A stretch of 64,000 nucleotides of DNA. Origin: Parasphingorhabdus sp. SCSIO 66989 (lineage in GTDB: Bacteria; Pseudomonadota; Alphaproteobacteria; Sphingomonadales; Sphingomonadaceae). The stretch is taken from positions 1,525,501 to 1,589,500 of the forward strand of contig NZ_CP136594.1 of NCBI RefSeq assembly GCF_032852305.1, in the 5' to 3' direction. Below the pieces are notes generated by a model. That model had not been told where the DNA came from, searched no databases, and was given only the letters and a program-made list of their open reading frames with translations. A program made the translations under genes and the position numbers. Shown one piece after another: positions 27,406 through 38,820 of the stretch. How positions within the stretch are numbered: position 1 is the first letter of the stretch; each line of letters begins with the position of its first letter.

Positions 27406-28098
27406 ATGGATTATGGGTTGCAGCTGATTATCGGTTCGGTGGGCTTTGTTGCGACGCATCTGCTGCTTTCGCATCTGCTGAGAGAGCGATTGCTTGGGAT
27501 GCTGGGGGCGATTGGCTATCAGATCGTCTATTCCATCATCGCTTTTGCCACGCTCGGGCTTGCGATTTATGCCTATCGCGCCTTGCCAGCCACATCGAAC
27601 CTCTGGCCGGTGGCACCATGGATGCAGGTGGTTACGGCTTTCCTGATGTTCTGTGCCAGCGTGCTGTTTGTCGGCTCGGTGCAGAAGAACCCGGCCATGC
27701 CCGCACCACAGGCGGGTGAATATGCCGAATTGCCGCCGCATGGTGTGTTCAAGATCACCCGTCACCCGATGATGTGGGCCTTTGCGCTATGGGCCGTGGC
27801 GCATATCCTGGCACGCCCGACCGAGGCCAATTTATGGCTGATGGGCAGCGTCGGGGTTTTGGCGCTGGTCGGTGCCGCCGGGCAGGACAAGCGCAAGGCG
27901 AAGGAGATGGGCCTGCACTGGCAGCATTGGCAGGCCAAAACCAGCTTCCTGCCCTTCGGCAAGGGCCTCGCAACGCCGGGCTCGGGGATCATTCTGCTCG
28001 GTATCGTGGTCTGGCTGCTCGCCAGCTGGGCGCATCATGGCCTTGGCTATTCCATGGTGTCACCCTGGACCAACATATGGGGCGTCGCTGCACCCTGA
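27406..28098 (+). CDS. NnrU-family membrane protein
   Basis: This 230-residue multi-pass protein has about six helices and the NnrU/isoprenylcysteine-methyltransferase-like motif GVFKITRHPMMWAFALWAVAHI. NnrU-like proteins were first linked to denitrification, but many occur without it. Here no nitrite or nitric oxide reductase is nearby, so a general membrane methyltransferase-like role is possible. It follows the peptide transporter by 95 bases on the same strand. Confidence 0.82.
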   Translation: MDYGLQLIIGSVGFVATHLLLSHLLRERLLGMLGAIGYQIVYSIIAFATLGLAIYAYRALPATSNLWPVAPWMQVVTAFLMFCASVLFVGSVQKNPAMPAPQAGEYAELPPHGVFKITRHPMMWAFALWAVAHILARPTEANLWLMGSVGVLALVGAAGQDKRKAKEMGLHWQHWQAKTSFLPFGKGLATPGSGIILLGIVVWLLASWAHHGLGYSMVSPWTNIWGVAAP

Positions 28099-28284
28099 CT
28101 GTTTGCCAGCCAATGCTGCGCCTGTGTTGGAAAGTGTCAAGCGGAATTGACGAAGGTTACGAAAGTTGCGCTTGCGCGGCGCGGAAAAGCTGATCTTTGT
28201 TGGAAATCACATTCTTCACAGAATGTCTAAGGCGAAGACTATTCAATCCGTGAATGCGCATTCCCATTATAGTCCCTTTTATCT

Positions 28285-28433
28285 CGTCGGCCCCGCGCAA
28301 ACGGGGCCAGAGCTATAGTTTCACGCAAAGACGCAAAGACACGAAGAGATCGTGCAGAAATGAGCCTTCTTTGTGCCTTAGCGTCTTTGCGTGAGTCAAT
28401 AAAAGCCTAGGCCCCGCCTGCGCGGGGCCGACG
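28285..28433. repeat. Nested palindromic repeats (GGCCCCGCGC outer, CACGCAAAGACGC inner)
   Basis: The outer arms CGTCGGCCCCGCGC (28285-28298) and GCGCGGGGCCGACG (28420-28433) are perfectly complementary. Inside them, TCACGCAAAGACGC (28321-28334) and GCGTCTTTGCGTGA (28381-28394) form another perfect 14-bp inverted repeat. The internal GGCCCCGCGCAAACGGGGCC and GGCCCCGCCTGCGCGGGGCC segments also fold as hairpins. This looks like one palindromic element inserted into another. Confidence 0.85.
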
Positions 28434-28565
28434 AAAAAAGATCGAACAATGTAATAGGAGATTGTAGCATCTGCAGTATGTGTAGGACAGGCGGCTCTGG
28501 CAAATCTATGTCATTCGACATCGAAGAAATGAAAAGGCGGGCAGGGACGGTTGGTAACCCGTCTT

Positions 28566-28763
28566 TCCTCCCCGTTCCGGGGAGGGGAACCGCCAAAGGC
28601 GGTGGAGGGGCACCCTCGACATGATGCAGACTTTAAGAAACGCGCTGCTGGCCTATGATTGTGGGCGCGAGGTCACTCAAAAAATATCGCACTCAGCGGC
28701 CTGTGCCCCTCCACCAGCTTTCGCCAAGGCTACAGCTGGTCCCCCTCCCCGTTCCGGGGAGGA
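28566..28763. repeat. Dispersed palindromic repeat, CCTCCCC family (copy 2)
   Basis: A left arm (TCCTCCCCGTTCCGGGGAGG, then GGCGGTGGAGGGGCAC) is matched by a right arm (GTGCCCCTCCACC, then CCTCCCCGTTCCGGGGAGGA). Both ends are themselves hairpins with the sequence CCTCCCCGTTCCGGGGAGG. The right end abuts the stop codon of the aldo/keto reductase and may act as its terminator. Confidence 0.85.
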
Positions 28764-28764
28764 T

Positions 28765-31195
<2,431 letters not shown>

Positions 31196-31316
31196 GAAAA
31201 TCCGATTGTGACGAAAGAAGCTGTTACCCGCGGGACAGGTGAAAGAGCTTTATCCTAGGGCAGAAGCGGGCTAATCGGCAATGAGGTAAATGTATCAGGC
31301 TATAAGGGTAGCTGCA

Positions 31317-32657
31317 GTGAGTAGAGCGTTTTTCGGGACTGATGGCATTAGAGGCCGCACCAATGCGGGAGTGATGACCGCCGATACGGCAATGCGCATC
31401 GGCATGGCCGCAGGCAAGCATTTTCAGCGCGGCGACCATCGCCATCGGGTGATTATCGGCAAGGATACGAGGCTTTCGGGCTATATGATGGAGTCTGCGC
31501 TGGTCGCTGGTTTCACTAGCGTTGGCATGGATGTGATCCAGGTCGGCCCCTTGCCAACACCTGCTATTGCCTTGTTAACCCGGGAGATGCGGGCTGATCT
31601 AGGCGTAATGATTTCAGCGAGCCATAACCCTTATGAGGATAATGGGATCAAGCTATTTGGCCCGGACGGCTTCAAACTCTCTGATGATGATGAGGCGCGT
31701 ATCGAGGCGTTGATGCTCGAAACACCGAAGCTGGCTGATGCGCCGGATATTGGCCGCGCCAGACGTATCGAGGATGCACGGGGGCGCTATATCCATGCGG
31801 TCAAGAAATCACTGCCCGATACCGTCCGGCTTGATGGCCTGAAGATTGTTGTCGATTGCGCCCATGGCGCGGCCTATCAGGTTGCACCTTCGGCCTTTTG
31901 GGAGCTGGGCGCGGATGTGATCGCGATGGGCGTTTCGCCCAATGGCACCAATATCAATGATCAGGTCGGTTCTACCCATATCGGCGCGTTGCAGGAGCGC
32001 GTGGTGGCGGAAAAGGCCGATATCGGCATCGCGCTGGATGGCGATGCGGACCGGCTGATCGTGGTCGATGAAAAGGGCGAGCAGGTTGATGGCGACCAGA
32101 TCATGGCGCTGATCGCCACCGGCTGGGCGCGTGATGGCCGGTTAAAGAACAGTACGGTTGTTGCAACAGTCATGTCCAATCTTGGTCTCGAGCGCTATCT
32201 CGCCGAACAGGGTCTGCGCTTGAAACGCACCAAGGTGGGCGACCGTTATGTGCTGGAAGAAATGCGCCGTGGCGATTTCAATATTGGCGGCGAGCAATCG
32301 GGGCATATGATCCTGCTCGACCATGGCACTACCGGCGATGGCACAGCGGCGGCGCTACAGGTGCTGGCCGAGCTGGTGCAATCGGGCAAACCGGCGAGCG
32401 AATTGCTGCATGTTTTTGATCGCGTGCCGCAACTGCTCAAAAACGTCCGCTTTAGTGGTGGCAAACCGTTGGAAGATGCACGCGTAAAATCCGCTATCGT
32501 TCAGGCCGAAGCGGAGATGGGTGATAATGGCCGCTTCGTTATCCGCGCATCGGGCACCGAGCCGGTGATCCGGGTGATGGCTGAGGGCGATGATGCAGCC
32601 CAGGTGGAAAGCCTCGTCAATCGGCTGTGCGATGTGATTGCCGAGGTGGCCGCTTGA
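31317..32657 (+). CDS. glmM: Phosphoglucosamine mutase
   Basis: The 446-residue enzyme converts glucosamine-6-phosphate to glucosamine-1-phosphate for UDP-GlcNAc, hence peptidoglycan and lipid A. The phosphoserine is Ser102 in [14 protein letters not shown]; metal binding uses DGDADRL, and [15 protein letters not shown] near the end binds substrate phosphate. I start at GTG 31317 ([13 protein letters not shown]), matching the family N-terminus, with AAGGG upstream. The ATG at 31290 would add nine residues. It overlaps thiD by one base. Confidence 0.94.
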   Translation: MSRAFFGTDGIRGRTNAGVMTADTAMRIGMAAGKHFQRGDHRHRVIIGKDTRLSGYMMESALVAGFTSVGMDVIQVGPLPTPAIALLTREMRADLGVMISASHNPYEDNGIKLFGPDGFKLSDDDEARIEALMLETPKLADAPDIGRARRIEDARGRYIHAVKKSLPDTVRLDGLKIVVDCAHGAAYQVAPSAFWELGADVIAMGVSPNGTNINDQVGSTHIGALQERVVAEKADIGIALDGDADRLIVVDEKGEQVDGDQIMALIATGWARDGRLKNSTVVATVMSNLGLERYLAEQGLRLKRTKVGDRYVLEEMRRGDFNIGGEQSGHMILLDHGTTGDGTAAALQVLAELVQSGKPASELLHVFDRVPQLLKNVRFSGGKPLEDARVKSAIVQAEAEMGDNGRFVIRASGTEPVIRVMAEGDDAAQVESLVNRLCDVIAEVAA

Positions 32658-33799
32658 TGCAGCCTGTGCGCGTGCTCAGCATCGCCGGATCAGATAGCGG
32701 CGGCGGTGCGGGGATACAGGCGGACATCAAAACCATCACCATGATGGGTGGACATGCGATGACCGCGATCACCGCATTGACGGCACAGAACTCTCAAGGT
32801 GTAGCCGCTGTGACATCGACCGATCCCGATATGGTCGCGGCGCAGATTGACGCGGTGGTTAACGACTTTGGTGTTGATGCAATCAAGATCGGCATGCTGG
32901 GCAGCGCGGCTATTGCTGAGGTTGTTGCGGATCGGCTGGAGAAGCTACCAAAAGTGCCGGTTGTGTTTGACCCGGTGATGGTAGCGACCAGTGGCGGCGC
33001 GCTGGCCGATGACGCTACCATCGCGGCTTTCGGACAATTAATGGCGCTGGCATCGCTGACCACGCCCAACCTGCCAGAACTGGACGCGCTTGGCGGCGAG
33101 GCGGAATTGGTGAAGCGCGACCTAACACTTTTGATCAAAGGCGGGCACGACGGAGCCGAAGAAGTCACGGATAGACTGGTCAACCGCGAGGGCGAGATTG
33201 CCCGCTGGTCCGATCCTCGCATTGATACACTGCATAGCCATGGTACCGGTTGCACCCTTTCCAGTGCAATAGCGGTCGGGCTGGGGCAGGGGCTTGATCT
33301 GCAGGCGGCGATCACACAGGCGCGCGATTTTGTTCGCTTGGCGCTGCGCAGTGCTCCTGATCTGGTCCCCAGCAACGGGCCTATGGGCCACCCTATGATG
33401 CGCAATGACGCGGTGATGCCCGGGCCGCTATTCAATCAGGTAACACTTGATTGCACCGATTTTGACGCCTCCATCGCCTTCTATACCCGGCTTGGCCTGA
33501 CTCTTATCGTCTATGATCCCGATGAAGCGCCGCTTTATGCCCGGTTTGAGGCAAGCAATGGCGCGACACTGTCGCTGCATGAGGCCGATAGCGTCACCTC
33601 TTCGGCATCGATCTACTTCGAGTTTCCCGATGTGGACAAGGCTGTGGATAAGCTGCGCAATAACGGGTGGATATTCGATGGAAGCCCTGAGGATAAGTCA
33701 TGGAATTGGTGCGAAGCTTGGACCACCGACCCGTCGGGTCATCGCATCTGTATATATCATGCCGGCGAAGATCGCCGCTATCCGCCGTGGAGGATATAG
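32657..33799 (+). CDS. thiD: Hydroxymethylpyrimidine (phosphate) kinase fused to a VOC domain
   Basis: Residues 1-250 are a complete ThiD ribokinase-fold enzyme for thiamine pyrimidine synthesis. Markers are SIAGSDSGGGAGIQADIKT near the start, the DPVMVATSGG segment and the anion-hole SHGTGCTLSSAIA. Residues 254-380 form a vicinal-oxygen-chelate/glyoxalase-like domain (FNQVTLDCTDFDASIAFYTRLG, then WTTDPSGHRICIYH). The usual first metal His is replaced by Gln. The ORF is continuous with no frameshift. An internal ATG at 33416 could also start the VOC part. The start overlaps the glmM stop. Confidence 0.88.
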   Translation: MQPVRVLSIAGSDSGGGAGIQADIKTITMMGGHAMTAITALTAQNSQGVAAVTSTDPDMVAAQIDAVVNDFGVDAIKIGMLGSAAIAEVVADRLEKLPKVPVVFDPVMVATSGGALADDATIAAFGQLMALASLTTPNLPELDALGGEAELVKRDLTLLIKGGHDGAEEVTDRLVNREGEIARWSDPRIDTLHSHGTGCTLSSAIAVGLGQGLDLQAAITQARDFVRLALRSAPDLVPSNGPMGHPMMRNDAVMPGPLFNQVTLDCTDFDASIAFYTRLGLTLIVYDPDEAPLYARFEASNGATLSLHEADSVTSSASIYFEFPDVDKAVDKLRNNGWIFDGSPEDKSWNWCEAWTTDPSGHRICIYHAGEDRRYPPWRI

Positions 33800-33817
33800 G
33801 GGGGCGGTAAAACTGGC

Positions 33818-33891
33818 GTCATTGCGAGCGTAGCGAAGCAATCCAGTGCAACACGCGCGTCTCTGGATTGCTTCGCTACGCTCGCAATGAC
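33818..33891. repeat. Dispersed palindromic repeat, GTCATTGCGAG family (copy 2)
   Basis: GTCATTGCGAGCGTAGCGAAG and CTTCGCTACGCTCGCAATGAC are perfectly complementary 21-base arms, flanking AATCCAG...CTGGATT inner arms. It lies between thiD and sodB and could act as a bidirectional transcription barrier. Confidence 0.88.
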
Positions 33892-33932
33892 GAATAAGGC
33901 AGGGTGTACCAATCAAAACCAAGACAATAGGG

Positions 33933-33960
33933 TTGGAGAGTTCCAATCTGCCGCTATATA
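33933..33960 (+). promoter_or_regulatory. Possible sodB promoter
   Basis: TTGGAG (33933-33938) and TATATA (33955-33960) are spaced by 16 bases, about 43 bases before the sodB start. The -35 half overlaps the dyad TTGGA-GAGT-TCCAA. This is a sequence match only. Confidence 0.35.
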
Positions 33961-34002
33961 GAGCGCATCAAGATTACCCCCCAAAGAAGATGGAGAAGAG
34001 AG

Positions 34003-34626
34003 ATGGCCTTTACCCTACCTGACCTGCCGTTTGACAAGAACGCCTTTGGTGATGACGTAATGTCGGCCAAGACATTCGATTTCCACCATGGCAAGCATCA
34101 TAATGCCTATATCGGCAAGACCAATGATGCGATTGCCGGCACCGATCATGACGGCAAGAAGCTGTCAGAGGTCATCATCGCCGCCAAGGAAAGCGGTAAT
34201 CAGGGCCTGTTCAACAACAGCGCCCAGATCTGGAACCACACTTTCTTCTGGCACTGTCTGAGCCCGGAAAATGTTGCGATGCCGGCATCGCTGGCTGACC
34301 GTATTACCGCCGATTTCGGTTCGGTTGACGGTTTCAAGCAGGCGTTCAAGGCGGAAGCTGCTGGCCATTTCGGTTCCGGCTGGGGCTGGCTGGTGCTGAA
34401 TGGCGACAAGCTGGAAATCACCTCGCTGCACGATGCCGATAGTCCGGTAGCGCATGAAGGCATGAAGCCGCTGCTGACCCTCGATGTGTGGGAGCATGCC
34501 TATTATATCGATTACCAGAATGCGCGCCCCAACTATCTCGACACGGTGATGGACAAGGCGATCAACTGGGAATTCGTTGCCCAGAACCTTGACGGCGAAG
34601 GCGTTTCTCGCGCTGATCAAGGCTGA
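34003..34626 (+). CDS. sodB: Superoxide dismutase (Fe type)
   Basis: The 207-residue cytoplasmic enzyme dismutates superoxide to oxygen and hydrogen peroxide. Metal ligands are the His in FDFHHGKHHNAY, the His in IWNHTFFWHCL, and Asp and His in LDVWEHAYYIDYQNARP. The QNARP ending and overall length favour an iron enzyme, though cambialistic types share these residues. It has its own apparent promoter and a strong terminator downstream, so it is probably monocistronic. Confidence 0.95.
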   Translation: MAFTLPDLPFDKNAFGDDVMSAKTFDFHHGKHHNAYIGKTNDAIAGTDHDGKKLSEVIIAAKESGNQGLFNNSAQIWNHTFFWHCLSPENVAMPASLADRITADFGSVDGFKQAFKAEAAGHFGSGWGWLVLNGDKLEITSLHDADSPVAHEGMKPLLTLDVWEHAYYIDYQNARPNYLDTVMDKAINWEFVAQNLDGEGVSRADQG

Positions 34627-34647
34627 GCGTAATTGCGATAGATTAGG

Positions 34648-34680
34648 AAAGGGCGGGGCCGCGAGGCTCCGCCTTTTTTG
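34648..34680 (+). terminator. Rho-independent terminator after sodB
   Basis: GGCGGGGCC, loop GCGAG, then GCTCCGCC form a GC-rich stem followed by six T residues. It lies about 25 bases after the sodB stop. Confidence 0.88.
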
Positions 34681-34717
34681 TGTGAGCGGCCAGACACTTC
34701 ACAAGGAAAGAGCGTCC

Positions 34718-35137
34718 ATGCCTGTTGAAATCTGCACCGCCGAAGCGCGGCATAAGGACTGGCTGATCGCCCATGACAATACGGTCGATCAGGCCTGGGT
34801 CGAGCGCTGTATCGCATTGGGCGAGTATCTTATCGCCGAGCGCGAGCACCAGCCTGTGGGGTTTTTGCGATGGAGCCGGTTCTGGGGCAAGATACCCTAT
34901 ATGGACATGATCCGTGTAGAGCCTTCACAGCAACGATGCGGCATTGGAATGCTGCTTCTTGGCGAATTGCAAAACATAGCGGTTTTGCATGGTGCGGAGA
35001 TTGTGATGACATCGTGTGAAACCGGCGAGCAGGAGCCGCTTGCTTGGCATCTGAGACAAGGCTTTGCGAGGACTGGGGAGGTGAACTTCCCCACAGTGCA
35101 AGACGCGAGCGAAGTGTTTTTGGTAAAGCGGTTATAG
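34718..35137 (+). CDS. GNAT-family N-acetyltransferase
   Basis: The 139-residue protein has the acetyl-CoA-binding motif A (MIRVEPSQQRCGIGMLLLGEL, residues about 64-84) and a C-terminal WHLRQGFARTGEV segment typical of GNAT enzymes. The substrate is unknown. I choose the ATG at 34718 because AAGGAAAG precedes it and upstream codons run through the sodB terminator. Confidence 0.82.
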   Translation: MPVEICTAEARHKDWLIAHDNTVDQAWVERCIALGEYLIAEREHQPVGFLRWSRFWGKIPYMDMIRVEPSQQRCGIGMLLLGELQNIAVLHGAEIVMTSCETGEQEPLAWHLRQGFARTGEVNFPTVQDASEVFLVKRL

Positions 35138-35161
35138 TATCTACTGAAGCGCGAGGGATTT

Positions 35162-35923
35162 GTGCGAAGATATAAGCAAGAACAAATTGAGAGCTATGAG
35201 CGCGGCAGACTCGAATGGCTCAATCGTAGCGAGAAACTAAGAGACATTGTCTTATCCCGGTCATTCAACAGTGATCGTGCGGAACAGTTTTCACGGGAAG
35301 GTTTTGCCCGTCGGCTTGGCTATCTTGAGCATGCTATGCACCGTCTTGATGAGCTTTATCCACCAAATAGCATCGGAGCTTCGCGAGACACGGTGCGAGA
35401 TGTTGAGTTGTTAATCCAAGCATTCGTAATGAATGTATTTGGTGCTCTCGACAATCTTGCCTGGATTTGGGCGCTGGAAAACAATGTCAAGCGACCTGAT
35501 GGAAAAGATCTGCGTCGAACCGAAGTTGTATTCGATGGTCCGAAGGCCAAGACATTGGTTAAATCTCTTACCCCCGCGCTCTGTAATGTAATCGCCGATA
35601 TGAAAGACTGGTTCGCGGCTCTTAGAATCTACCGGGATGGTGTCGCACACCAAATTCCTATCTATATTCCGTTTCTTTTCAATGAGAGTGAAGACATTGA
35701 GTCAAAGCGACTTAACGATGCAATTAGAGATGCAATTGCGGATGGAGATCATGGCTTGGTAGTTGAACTCTATAGCAAACGTAATGAACTTGGCGACTAC
35801 GGAGCCTTAATGGCGCTAAGTGTCGAGCATTCAACAATGATGCTTCATCCACAAATGGTTTGTGATTTAGCAACTGTTGTAAACTTAGGAGAGCAGATGT
35901 TTACTGAGTTGGAACGCTTGTGA
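35162..35923 (+). CDS. Hypothetical protein with a HEPN-like RxxxxH motif
   Basis: The 253-residue protein is all-helical in appearance and has no signal peptide. It contains YRDGVAHQ, where Arg158 and His163 give the Rx4-6H motif of HEPN RNase-fold domains, preceded by helices with FVMNVFGALDNLAWIWAL. HEPN proteins often act as RNA-cutting toxins or in phage defence, but many are of unknown role. It starts at GTG 35162 after GAGGG. Codon use is AT-richer than its neighbours. The HEPN assignment is a motif-level inference. Confidence 0.6.
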   Translation: MRRYKQEQIESYERGRLEWLNRSEKLRDIVLSRSFNSDRAEQFSREGFARRLGYLEHAMHRLDELYPPNSIGASRDTVRDVELLIQAFVMNVFGALDNLAWIWALENNVKRPDGKDLRRTEVVFDGPKAKTLVKSLTPALCNVIADMKDWFAALRIYRDGVAHQIPIYIPFLFNESEDIESKRLNDAIRDAIADGDHGLVVELYSKRNELGDYGALMALSVEHSTMMLHPQMVCDLATVVNLGEQMFTELERL

Positions 35924-36119
35924 TCTTAGTCTGCTTGCAACAAATAGAGACAGTCATCATCCCTATGTTTTTTGCTTCTCGATTGCCAACCCAAGCCACA
36001 AAGAAAGCCGAAACCTAAAACGCAGCTTACAGTTGCCTATACCAGCTCCATAACTCTAAAGAGAGTGCATCTTAGCGATGTAGCGCGATATTTGCGCCAT
36101 CCACTATGGAGAAACACAT

Positions 36120-37208
36120 ATGAGCATGACGCTCCCGCAACTGACAGTCACCGGCACCGCCGAGGAGATGGGACGCCAATATGGTGCGCATTGGCGCGAT
36201 ATGATCCATGATTTTGTCGCCAATCGCGTGTCGGCGGTTGAGACCTATCTCGCTGAGCTTGGGTACGATACCAGCCGTTTGTTCGATGCCGGGGCGGCGT
36301 GTCTGGAGCAGCTGCGCGGTTTTGATGCGGATGGCCATGCCGAGCATCTGGGTATCGCCGCGGGCGCAGAGATCGACCCGGTGCTGCTCTACACCACCGC
36401 CAATATGACCGATGTCCGCGATATTATCGCCTTGCCTGTCGTCGACGATGAAGGCTGCACCGCGGCGCTGTTGCCGCCGGAAATCAGCGCCAATGGTCAT
36501 AGCCTGCAGGGCCAGACCTGGGATCTGAACGGCCCGGACGTCAAATATGTTATCGCGCTACACCGGATGCCCGATGAAGGGCCGGAAACCTGGACCGTGA
36601 CCTGCGCCGGATGCCAGACGCTGATGGGCATGAACCAGCATGGCGTTACTGTCGGTACAACAAACCTGAAAACCAAAGGGGCCAAAGTTGGTATTCCCTA
36701 TCTCTCCTTGCTGCATCTTGCGTTGAAGCAGGAGACGCTGGAGGCTGCGAGCAAGATTGTCGAGCAGGCGCCGGTCGCGGGCAGCCATTCCTATTGGATT
36801 GGCGACAAGGACCGCGCGGTGGAGTGGGAACGCACGCCGCAAAAATCGACCTATCGCACCACAGAGAATGGCGCCTTTGTGCGCTCCAACCACTGTCTCG
36901 ACCCGGAAAACATTGCGTTGGAATCAGGCCTGTCGGAGAGCACCCATGACCGCTTTGCGCGGATGCAGAAGCTGCTCGATCAATCCGATGCGCATACGGT
37001 GGAATCCTTGTCGATGCTGTTTGCCGATCGCTCGGATGGGCGGCTCAGCATCAACCGTTTTGAAGAGGATAACTCCGGCGCGACCACCAATGCGGTGATT
37101 GCCTGCAATCCGGCTGATCTGGAGTTTCTCGCTTGTCGCGGCCCCGCGGATCAGGGCGAATGGACAAAGCTGGAATTTGAACGCGCGCCGGTGGTAGCCT
37201 CGGCTTAG
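36120..37208 (+). CDS. C45-type autoproteolytic acyltransferase/hydrolase (Ntn-hydrolase)
   Basis: The 362-residue protein resembles acyl-CoA:6-aminopenicillanic acid acyltransferases of peptidase family C45. The predicted autoproteolysis site is the Gly-Cys pair in DEGCTAALL, freeing Cys113 as N-terminal nucleophile. Supporting features are the N-terminal GTAEEMGRQYGAHW, the LQGQTWDLN strand, and GMNQHGVTVGTTNL. These Ntn enzymes form or break amide bonds with acyl groups; the physiological substrate is unknown. No signal peptide is visible. GGAGAAAC precedes the ATG. Confidence 0.82.
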   Translation: MSMTLPQLTVTGTAEEMGRQYGAHWRDMIHDFVANRVSAVETYLAELGYDTSRLFDAGAACLEQLRGFDADGHAEHLGIAAGAEIDPVLLYTTANMTDVRDIIALPVVDDEGCTAALLPPEISANGHSLQGQTWDLNGPDVKYVIALHRMPDEGPETWTVTCAGCQTLMGMNQHGVTVGTTNLKTKGAKVGIPYLSLLHLALKQETLEAASKIVEQAPVAGSHSYWIGDKDRAVEWERTPQKSTYRTTENGAFVRSNHCLDPENIALESGLSESTHDRFARMQKLLDQSDAHTVESLSMLFADRSDGRLSINRFEEDNSGATTNAVIACNPADLEFLACRGPADQGEWTKLEFERAPVVASA

Positions 37209-37240
37209 AGTCCTTTATGGCTCTGGCTGATCCACCTTTG

Positions 37241-37315
37241 CCGTTCGCCTCGAGCGAAGTCGAGAGGCCCCTTCAAGTGGAGAAATGTGTCTCGACTGCG
37301 CTCGACACGAACGGG
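37241..37315. repeat. Dispersed palindromic repeat, CCGTTCG...GAAGTCGAG family
   Basis: CCGTTCGCCTCGAGCGAAGT... (37241-37265) is complementary, with a few mismatches, to the right arm ending CTCGACACGAACGG (37290-37314). It lies between the C45 gene and a VOC gene. Only one copy of this family is obvious in the window. Confidence 0.75.
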
Positions 37316-37357
37316 GAATTTTATCGGATTCATTCAAAATTAGAACTGCTCTGAATC

Positions 37358-37726
37358 ATGATCGCTTATTCCACGCTCGGCACCAACGATATGGACCGAT
37401 CCATTCGGTTCTATGATGCCGTTTTCGGCGCCATAGGCGGGGTGCGCGAAGTTACCGGGGAAACATGGACACGCTATGGCCGCGAAGGCGAACGCGCCAA
37501 GGTCTGCCTGACCCCGCCCTATGATGGTCAGGCGGCGCAAAGCGGCAATGGCCCTATGCTAGCTTTTGAAACAACAGACCGCGCTTCGGTTGATGCCTTT
37601 CATGCCGCTGCCTTGGCGCAGGGCGGTGCCGATGCGGGGGAGCCGGGGATAAGAGAAGGCACGCACTATGTCGCCTATGTCCGCGATCCGGATGGCAATA
37701 AACTCTGCGTATTCGCGCCGAAATAG
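37358..37726 (+). CDS. VOC/glyoxalase-family protein
   Basis: The 122-residue single-domain protein has the vicinal-oxygen-chelate pattern: YSTLGTNDMDRSIRFYDAVFG at the start, PMLAFETTDRASVDAFH in the middle and YVAYVRDPDGNKLCVF at the end. The first metal ligand appears as Ser or Thr rather than His, so it may be non-catalytic or bind a different ligand. Function is unknown. An IS630-type element follows 72 bases downstream. Confidence 0.8.
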   Translation: MIAYSTLGTNDMDRSIRFYDAVFGAIGGVREVTGETWTRYGREGERAKVCLTPPYDGQAAQSGNGPMLAFETTDRASVDAFHAAALAQGGADAGEPGIREGTHYVAYVRDPDGNKLCVFAPK

Positions 37727-37798
37727 CGCTGGCCTTATCTGGCAGGGCAAGACCAGCTTGCGAGTGGGCACCATGGTTTGCGATTTCGCTTTGCCCTA

Positions 37799-37821
37799 GA
37801 CTCTTTTTCATTTAGATTGAA
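37799..37821. repeat. IS630 terminal inverted repeat, left
   Basis: A 23-base terminal repeat complementary to 38821-38843 except at the third base. The transposase stop codon lies within it. Confidence 0.92.
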
Positions 37822-38378
37822 GCATATCCTGAGTTTCTGAGATAGTTGGCGCATTCTTGCGGAGAGAAGGTATCGAGCAGTTTCCCGATGCGCTGCCATG
37901 TTGCTTCGACGGATCGCTCTTTGGCTTTACGCAACAGGGTTTTCAGCTTGGCAAAGGCCTGTTCGATAGGGTTGAGGTCTGGACTGTAGGGTGGGAGGAA
38001 GAACAGTCTGGCACCTACACTGCGGATTGCCCTGCGCACGGCCTGTCCCTTGTGGCTACCCAGATTGTCCATGATGACGATGTCACCAGGTGAGAGTGTA
38101 GGCACAAGGAACTGCTCGACATAAGCAGTAAAGAGTTGGCCGTTAATTGGCCCGTCAATGACGCATGGCGCATCGATGCGATCATGGCGCAGAGCGGCAA
38201 GGAATGTCAGTGTACGCCAACTGCCGAAGGGCGCACGAGGGATCAGCTTGCTGCCGCGCGGTGCCCAGCCGCGTAGCGGTGTCATGTTGGTCTTGGTCCA
38301 GGTCTCGTCGATGAAGACGAGGCGCTTGGGATCAAGTCGGCCTTGATATTTCTTCCATTGTGCCCGCCGCCGCGCCAC
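37812..38378 (-). CDS. IS630-family transposase, DDE catalytic part (orfB)
   Basis: The 188-residue frame holds the catalytic RNase H-like domain. DETW ([12 protein letters not shown]) carries the first Asp, [11 protein letters not shown] the second, and [15 protein letters not shown] the final Glu of the DDE triad. All three appear intact. It is probably made as a fusion with the upstream frame by programmed frameshifting at 38411-38418 rather than from the Met at 38378, which has no obvious ribosome site. Confidence 0.92.
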   Translation of the reverse strand: MARRRAQWKKYQGRLDPKRLVFIDETWTKTNMTPLRGWAPRGSKLIPRAPFGSWRTLTFLAALRHDRIDAPCVIDGPINGQLFTAYVEQFLVPTLSPGDIVIMDNLGSHKGQAVRRAIRSVGARLFFLPPYSPDLNPIEQAFAKLKTLLRKAKERSVEATWQRIGKLLDTFSPQECANYLRNSGYASI

Positions 38379-38754
38379 TTTTGGCCGCAGTTGCTCGATG
38401 GCGAAGAGACTTTTTTTTGAAGCTGAGACCGGCCGAACGAACCATCCGCCAAACCGAAGCCGGGCTGGTGACGATGCCGCGCTCGGACAGTTCTGCCGTC
38501 AGTTGGTAAAGGGTCAGATCAGGCTGAGCCTGCAACCGCTCGATGATAAACGACCGGTGCGGCTCAAGCTGACGCTTGCGATAACCACCCATGCGCCGGG
38601 CAGCAGCGCTACCCTCCCGGCGACGGCGCTGTGACCACTTCACCACACTGGCCACACTCACACCAAACAAATCAGCAACCTCTCGGCAGCTGCGTCCCGA
38701 AACCACCGCAGCAGCTGCGCGCTCTCGTAGATCGTCAGAATAAGCTCGTGCCAT
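38332..38754 (-). CDS. IS630-family transposase, DNA-binding part (orfA)
   Basis: The 140-residue frame from the ATG at 38754 (GAGG upstream) contains two helix-turn-helix units: [22 protein letters not shown], then [27 protein letters not shown]. It runs into LSFKKK, encoded by eight A residues, and then out of frame. The in-frame end after the slip site is unrelated to transposases, consistent with a frameshift there. Confidence 0.9.
   Translation of the reverse strand: MARAYSDDLRERAAAAVVSGRSCREVADLFGVSVASVVKWSQRRRREGSAAARRMGGYRKRQLEPHRSFIIERLQAQPDLTLYQLTAELSERGIVTSPASVWRMVRSAGLSFKKKSLRHRATAAKSGAAAGTMEEISRPT
38411..38418 (-). promoter_or_regulatory. A8 slippery site for programmed transposase frameshift
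   Basis: Eight consecutive A residues on the minus strand lie where family similarity passes from the orfA frame (LSFKKK) to the orfB frame. Many IS630 elements use such a run to make the fused transposase. Confidence 0.7.
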
Positions 38755-38820
38755 AACTGCTGGCCTCCTTGCCCAGCCAGCAGCTTGAATCACAAATATC
38801 GAAAAAAGGGAATCCCCAGA

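Larger units (their letters stand above)
28099..28764. other. Repeat-rich gene-free spacer between nnrU and the aldo/keto reductase
   Basis: About 666 bases separate convergent genes. I see no supported CDS or RNA gene. Most of it is accounted for by the nested palindromes at 28285-28433 and the CCTCCCC-family element at 28566-28763. The first 180 bases hold nothing I can name. Confidence 0.7.
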
